Shown in pieces: positions 40,545-43,960 of a stretch of 43,960 bases of DNA. The notes beneath the pieces were generated by a model that did no database searches, had not been told where the DNA came from, and saw only the letters and a list, made by a program, of their open reading frames with translations. The position numbers were made by a program, and so were the translations under genes. The stretch is from a virus. Position 1 is the stretch's first letter. Every line of letters begins with the position of its first letter. The stretch is taken from IMG/VR virus record IMGVR_UViG_3300031963_000293, positions 1 to 43,960 of that record; one strand, 5' to 3'.

Positions 40545-40937
40545 ATGCATACGCTATCTGTTGTCTTTGGAATGTTGATTGGTTATTTAATCTATCATTC
40601 CCTTAGTTATTTATTGAATGTTGGTGATGCTTCAAACTGGTTCAAGAGGAACGAAGCAGCCATTCTTAAAATTTTGCTTGTTTGCGTTGAGTCGGCAGCG
40701 TTCATCCAAACGGCAAAGGTAAAGCAAATGAAGATTCTTGGCTATAATGAAGAGTCAATCAAACTTTACATCGATCTTGATAAGCAAAATTTCGATTTAT
40801 GGAAGAAAACGCTTGCCGAAACGCTCTCGCACTATTATATTGAGAGTGGGAGAAAACCACACTATGACTTTAACAAACTACTCGCGCATACTGAAGAAAT
40901 TTGGAGGAAGTATGAAGCCGAAGCGAAGAATGGATGA
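40545..40937 (+). CDS. Membrane-anchored protein of unknown function
   Basis: A 130-residue protein with an N-terminal hydrophobic segment at about residues 4-24 (LSVVFGMLIGYLIYHSLSYL), a second weaker one near 42-54 and a charged helical C-terminal half, probably facing the cytoplasm. The start is ATG 40545 with GGGG four bases upstream; the frame extending back to 40491 lies inside the promoter hairpin. It overlaps the ClpP-like gene by 26 bases, so the two are co-translated. Confidence 0.55.
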   Translation: MHTLSVVFGMLIGYLIYHSLSYLLNVGDASNWFKRNEAAILKILLVCVESAAFIQTAKVKQMKILGYNEESIKLYIDLDKQNFDLWKKTLAETLSHYYIESGRKPHYDFNKLLAHTEEIWRKYEAEAKNG

Positions 40938-41676
40938 AGAATCACCAGAAGGAACAGACGAAGAGAAGGGCGAAGCACAGATCGCTCAACTTGAAACTGC
41001 TTTCTTGAAGGAAACCCTAAAGGAACTTGGAAACATTTTCTTTATGGGCGAGGTGAACGAAGAGGCTGCGAATGGTCTTGTTTCCAGCCTTATTACTTAT
41101 AAGGAACTGATTGAGAAGTCATCAGCAGAATCACAAGAACTGGAAGAACTGGAAGAAGAGGAAGAGCCAGAGGTTTCAGTAGAAGCCGTTGAGGGCGCAG
41201 AAACACCCGAGGCAACCACCGAAGAACCAGAGGAAGAAGAGGAAGAGGTTCAGAAGGAACCAGATCCTATCAAACTTTACATTTCCACCCAAGGTGGTAA
41301 TGCCGATGATATGTTCGCGATCTATGACGTTATAGAACTGGTAAAGAGGACCGTTCCAATTCAAACCATCGGTCTTGGAAAGGTAATGTCCGCTGGCGTT
41401 CTCCTCCTCGCCGCAGGAACCAAGGGCAAGCGCAAGATCGCTCGCCACGCTCGCGTAATGATCCACAACGTTATTACCGGCCATTCAGGCGGTCTATTCC
41501 ACGTTGCTAACGAACTTGGCGAAGCAGAGAATATCCAGCAAATGTATATCAACGCTATTGCCGAGAACTCAAACCTAACCGTTAAGCAATTGCGACGAAT
41601 GGTTAAAACCGGTCAAAACATCTATTTATCAGCAGAAGAAGCGATTAAGTACGGAATCGCTGATGAGTTGATGTGA
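40912..41676 (+). CDS. ClpP-like serine protease with acidic N-terminal extension
   Basis: A 254-residue protein. Residues 1-120 are an acidic, low-complexity extension; residues 120-254 are a ClpP fold with ISTQGGNADDMFAIYD, catalytic S160 in GKVMSAG and H185 in VMIHNV. The usual third residue, Asp in ClpP (-ERDxF-LSA), is aligned with N236 (TGQNIYLSAEEA). The Ser-to-His distance (25 residues) equals that of E. coli ClpP. Phage ClpP-like proteins may be head maturation proteases or housekeeping enzymes; the neighbouring late proteins have L-x-E leaders. ATG 40912 follows GGAGG. Confidence 0.75.
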   Translation: MKPKRRMDEESPEGTDEEKGEAQIAQLETAFLKETLKELGNIFFMGEVNEEAANGLVSSLITYKELIEKSSAESQELEELEEEEEPEVSVEAVEGAETPEATTEEPEEEEEEVQKEPDPIKLYISTQGGNADDMFAIYDVIELVKRTVPIQTIGLGKVMSAGVLLLAAGTKGKRKIARHARVMIHNVITGHSGGLFHVANELGEAENIQQMYINAIAENSNLTVKQLRRMVKTGQNIYLSAEEAIKYGIADELM

Positions 41677-41678
41677 AA

Positions 41679-41690
41679 CTACTTATAAAG
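41679..41690 (+). promoter_or_regulatory. Degenerate late-type promoter element
   Basis: CTACTTATAAAG, preceded by AA, 24 bases before ATG 41703, and followed by TGAGGG as RBS. It differs from CTATTTATAATG at two positions. Confidence 0.4.
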
Positions 41691-41702
41691 TGAGGGTTCT
41701 AA

Positions 41703-43181
41703 ATGTTTAATTGGGATAAGGCAGTTGATAATCGCTTGGGTCAAAAGACAGACAAAAAGCAAGAACTTGAATCTTTGCTTGAAAGTTTGTTCGGGCAATT
41801 GACTGCTGAACTTTTGACGGAAGCAAGTTCTGAAAGCACGGAAGATGCGAAAGGCAAGTTTAGACTGCCCCCATTTAAGATTACCGAATTTTGGGGACAA
41901 CCAGAGAAAGCGGATCGCGAAAGAATTACCAAATTTATGAGAAATATTCAAGGTGTTTCTTTCAAAGAAAAATTAGAATCTGTTAATTCAATTATCTCTG
42001 GTGGTTCACAAGGACCAAACACAATACCGCAGATCCTTTCTGCTATGGTATTTGTAGAAAGTTTGAATAGCATAGTCCAAGAATTTGACCGATCTGCTGC
42101 TGGATTTTTGTTTGAGGCTTTTGTTGCTGCTTTGTTCGGTGGTAAGTCTAGACAAATACCAGGAACAAAGATACAAGATGTTATTGACGATTCAGGAGAG
42201 TACTATTCTTTGAAGCTTATTAAAAAAGGCTCTACTGAAAGTACTGAAAGGTGGGAAAGAGAAGGAACGAAGATTTCTGGTTCTTTTAATAATTTAATTG
42301 AGTTATTTGAAACTGGAAAACCAGTTCATTATCTTGTCGCTCTTAAAAAGGATAAAGGAAGTTCAATCGTATTCGGTCAATTCACAATGACTCCACAGAA
42401 CTTTCTTGATGTCTTTTTTAAAGCGCGTGCTGTTCCAAGCGATGAAGTTGATATGAAATTAGAATGGTACGATGTAGATAAATTAAAAGATTTTATCAAA
42501 GGCAAGACCGATGACGATGAACTTCCATTTGTTTCTATCTATGCTGTCGCAGATAAAAATAATCAACTTATATTTGATAGTGAAAAGGGAATTCCAATCT
42601 CTAAATTTGATCTAACTCTTTTAGATAATTTAGAAGAAAAAGGTTTTGAACTTCCTCTGGTTATTTATGGTTCGCGGCCTGGTTCTAAATCTGGCGAAAA
42701 ATTGAGTGATATTTTTTCGTCAAAAGAAAAGAAAGAGAAATTAGATAAACAAGAAATGTCAAAAATAAAACAGATTATTCTGGATTTGAGTAGGGCTAAT
42801 ACTGATGAAGAAATAATTAGCATTCTAAAAAGAATGCCTGGTGCTATGCTACAAAGAAAATTCCATATTTCCCAGCAAGAGATGACTAGAATCGCAAATT
42901 ATGAAGAGATTGGTATTCTTGATTTAAGCGAGCAAAACTTAAAGCAACTTTGGACCAATTACGCAGAACTTTTGGAAAAAACAGTAGCACCTGTCTATCG
43001 CGCTTTCGATCAATTTAGTACAAATCTAGAAAGTTATTTAACATCCCCAACTTCCGAGGAAGGACAAACCCGTAAGGCTTATGGGGAAAAGGCTATTCAA
43101 TCTTCTCGGACGCTAGCAATCAATACAGATGAAGCCGTTACTAAAATGGAAAAAGGCAGAAAAGACACAAAAAGCACTTGA
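41703..43181 (+). CDS. Unassigned late protein with a nuclease-fold-like segment
   Basis: A 492-residue protein. A leader of about 40 residues contains L38-T-E40 (an L-x-E site). Residues 130-175 (FEAFVAALFGG, then IQDVIDDSGEYYSLKLIKKG) resemble a PD-(D/E)xK fold: E138, D159 and S169-x-K171, but the E of E-x-K is replaced by Ser, so it may be inactive or structural. The C-terminal 130 residues are helical. A late-type promoter element upstream and the leader suggest a virion or internal head protein. No named family is recognised. Confidence 0.6.
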   Translation: MFNWDKAVDNRLGQKTDKKQELESLLESLFGQLTAELLTEASSESTEDAKGKFRLPPFKITEFWGQPEKADRERITKFMRNIQGVSFKEKLESVNSIISGGSQGPNTIPQILSAMVFVESLNSIVQEFDRSAAGFLFEAFVAALFGGKSRQIPGTKIQDVIDDSGEYYSLKLIKKGSTESTERWEREGTKISGSFNNLIELFETGKPVHYLVALKKDKGSSIVFGQFTMTPQNFLDVFFKARAVPSDEVDMKLEWYDVDKLKDFIKGKTDDDELPFVSIYAVADKNNQLIFDSEKGIPISKFDLTLLDNLEEKGFELPLVIYGSRPGSKSGEKLSDIFSSKEKKEKLDKQEMSKIKQIILDLSRANTDEEIISILKRMPGAMLQRKFHISQQEMTRIANYEEIGILDLSEQNLKQLWTNYAELLEKTVAPVYRAFDQFSTNLESYLTSPTSEEGQTRKAYGEKAIQSSRTLAINTDEAVTKMEKGRKDTKST

Positions 43182-43206
43182 CGTTTGACTACCACCTGGT
43201 TATAAT
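43178..43206 (+). promoter_or_regulatory. sigma70-type promoter before groEL
   Basis: TTGACG (43178-43183), a 17-base spacer and TATAAT (43201-43206). The -10 lies in the loop of the 43190-43225 inverted repeat. Confidence 0.88.
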
Positions 43207-43225
43207 AGAAAAATAACAGGTGGTA
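43190..43225 (+). promoter_or_regulatory. Inverted repeat enclosing the groEL promoter, RBS in downstream arm
   Basis: TACCACCTG (43190-43198) pairs perfectly with CAGGTGGTA (43217-43225) over 9 bp. The loop holds TATAAT; the downstream arm holds AGGTGG, the ribosome binding site of ATG 43227. No T-tract follows, so RBS masking is more likely than termination. Confidence 0.78.
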
Positions 43226-43226
43226 A

Positions 43227-43960
43227 ATGACTAAACACTATAATTCAAACTTTTCTCTACAACAAAAGATTCTTTCGGGCGTCGATCTTTTGGCCGATTA
43301 CGTTTCTTCTACTCTTGGTCCAAGAGGGCGAAACGTTATTCTAAAGGCCAAGGACGGCGCTCCTATCATTACCAAGGACGGCGTTTCGGTCGCTGAATTC
43401 ATTTCTCTTCAAGATCCATTTGAGGATGCTGCCGTCCAAATTATCAAGCAAGCAAGTAGAAAGACCAACTCGGAGGCCGGTGATGGAACCACAACGGCAA
43501 CGGTTCTTTCTCGCGCCATTCTTACCGAAGCATTCCGGCACATTACCGCTGGTGCTTCTCCTGTTGAGGTAAAGCGAGGAATTGACTTCGCTGTTGAACG
43601 GATTATAACCCAATTGAGAGAGGTTTCTAATCCGATTCGATCCGAGACAGACATTACACACATCGCAACTATCTCTGCTAATAATGATGACGTTATTGGC
43701 CGTCTTGTAGCAAAGGCTATTACCTCTGCTGGAAAGGACGGTTCGCTTATCGTTGAGGAAGCACGTTCTACCGAAACAACTTTGGATCTTATTGAGGGGT
43801 TCAGGTTTGATTCCGGTTATGCTGCTGGTGCTTTCGTGAATGACGAGCGTAGAAACGCTGTTGTTTATGAGGACTGTTTTATTCTTGTTGTTGATGATAA
43901 GTTGGATAAGGTCCAAGACCTATTGCCTGTTCTGGAACCTGTTGCCCGTGAAGGTCGTCC
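43227..43960 (+). CDS. groEL: Chaperonin GroEL (3' truncated by window end)
   Basis: The first 244 residues of a chaperonin; the gene runs off the window. LGPRGRNVILKAKDG near residue 30 is the GroEL nucleotide-binding loop, TKDGVSVAE follows, and DGTTTATVLSRAI starts at D86, equivalent to the ATP-hydrolysis Asp 87 of E. coli GroEL. IATISANNDD and GKDGSLIVEE lead into the intermediate and apical domains. It folds proteins with a GroES-type cap, encoded at 26396. ATG 43227 has an AGGTGG site held in a hairpin arm. Confidence 0.93.
   Translation, partial: MTKHYNSNFSLQQKILSGVDLLADYVSSTLGPRGRNVILKAKDGAPIITKDGVSVAEFISLQDPFEDAAVQIIKQASRKTNSEAGDGTTTATVLSRAILTEAFRHITAGASPVEVKRGIDFAVERIITQLREVSNPIRSETDITHIATISANNDDVIGRLVAKAITSAGKDGSLIVEEARSTETTLDLIEGFRFDSGYAAGAFVNDERRNAVVYEDCFILVVDDKLDKVQDLLPVLEPVAREGR

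Noticed and set aside
40738-40911. Upstream extension of the ClpP-like frame
   Set aside because: It overlaps the membrane protein in another frame; ATG 40912 has GGAGG at the right distance.
43341-43916. Open frame of 191 codons on the - strand
   Set aside because: It lies wholly within groEL, whose + strand reading gives clear chaperonin motifs.

Overview
This window reads as part of the genome of a large, lytic, T4-type phage with a contractile tail (a myovirus), probably from a marine or other aquatic host. All recognised genes lie on the + strand. They are packed with 1-50 base overlaps (ATGA junctions are common), and no gene-free stretch exceeds about 95 bases. The tail module follows T4 order (sheath, tube, gp26/gp51-like pair, tape measure, gp48/gp54-like pair, gp53-like). 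The replication genes mix T4-like proteins (gp32-, UvsX- and gp41-like) with cellular-type ones (DnaE, a family A polymerase core, GroEL, GroES, ClpP-like, class II NrdJ). No tRNA, CRISPR array, integrase or transposase was seen. The host cannot be named from the sequence; the coenzyme-B12-type NrdJ and its split intein resemble those known from marine phage metagenomes.

Layout. (1) 1-15067, virion module: neck and tail-completion proteins, a 982-residue tail sheath, tail tube, gp26/gp51-like chaperone pair, tape measure, two tandem baseplate/tube-cap paralogs, a LysM-type gp53-like protein and two large unassigned proteins. (2) 15141-25480, replication and recombination: minimal family A polymerase, a Rossmann- or tubulin-like protein, ssDNA-binding protein, UvsX, dCMP deaminase, 5'-3' exonuclease, replicative helicase, and a ribonucleotide reductase broken in two by a split intein with an endonuclease gene between the halves. 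(3) 25545-32386, accessory genes: Dps-like miniferritin, GroES-like protein, DUF3310 protein, ThyX, MT-A70 methyltransferase, glutaredoxin and many small unknowns. (4) 32379-39708: DnaE polymerase, UV-damage endonuclease, dUTPase and an IMPDH/GMPR-family enzyme. (5) 39803-43960: an acidic, repeat-bearing late protein, a ClpP-like protease, a 492-residue late protein and the start of GroEL.

Regulation is the most striking part. Two promoter classes can be seen. One is a sigma70-type promoter, TTGACN with a 16-17 base spacer and TATTAT/TATAAT, ahead of replication, repair and metabolic genes. The other is a CTATTTAT element ahead of tail genes and several unlinked genes that are therefore probably late. 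At seven sites the promoter core lies in the loop of an inverted repeat. In six of these the downstream arm carries the ribosome binding site; in the seventh it is followed by a T-tract, giving a terminator. Read-through RNA would fold and be silenced, while RNA started at the internal promoter lacks the upstream arm and would be expressed. T4 uses this logic for a few genes (e, soc, 49, I-TevI); here it looks systematic.

Functionally, dCMP deaminase, dUTPase, ThyX, NrdJ, glutaredoxin and the IMPDH/GMPR-like enzyme would supply nucleotides for phage DNA synthesis by DnaE, gp41-like helicase, gp32-like protein and UvsX. GroEL and GroES are encoded about 17 kb apart and would help fold virion proteins. 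Several late-promoter genes outside the tail module (Dps-like, acidic repeat protein, 492-residue protein) start with short leaders ending in L/I-x-E, which may mark them as internal head proteins.
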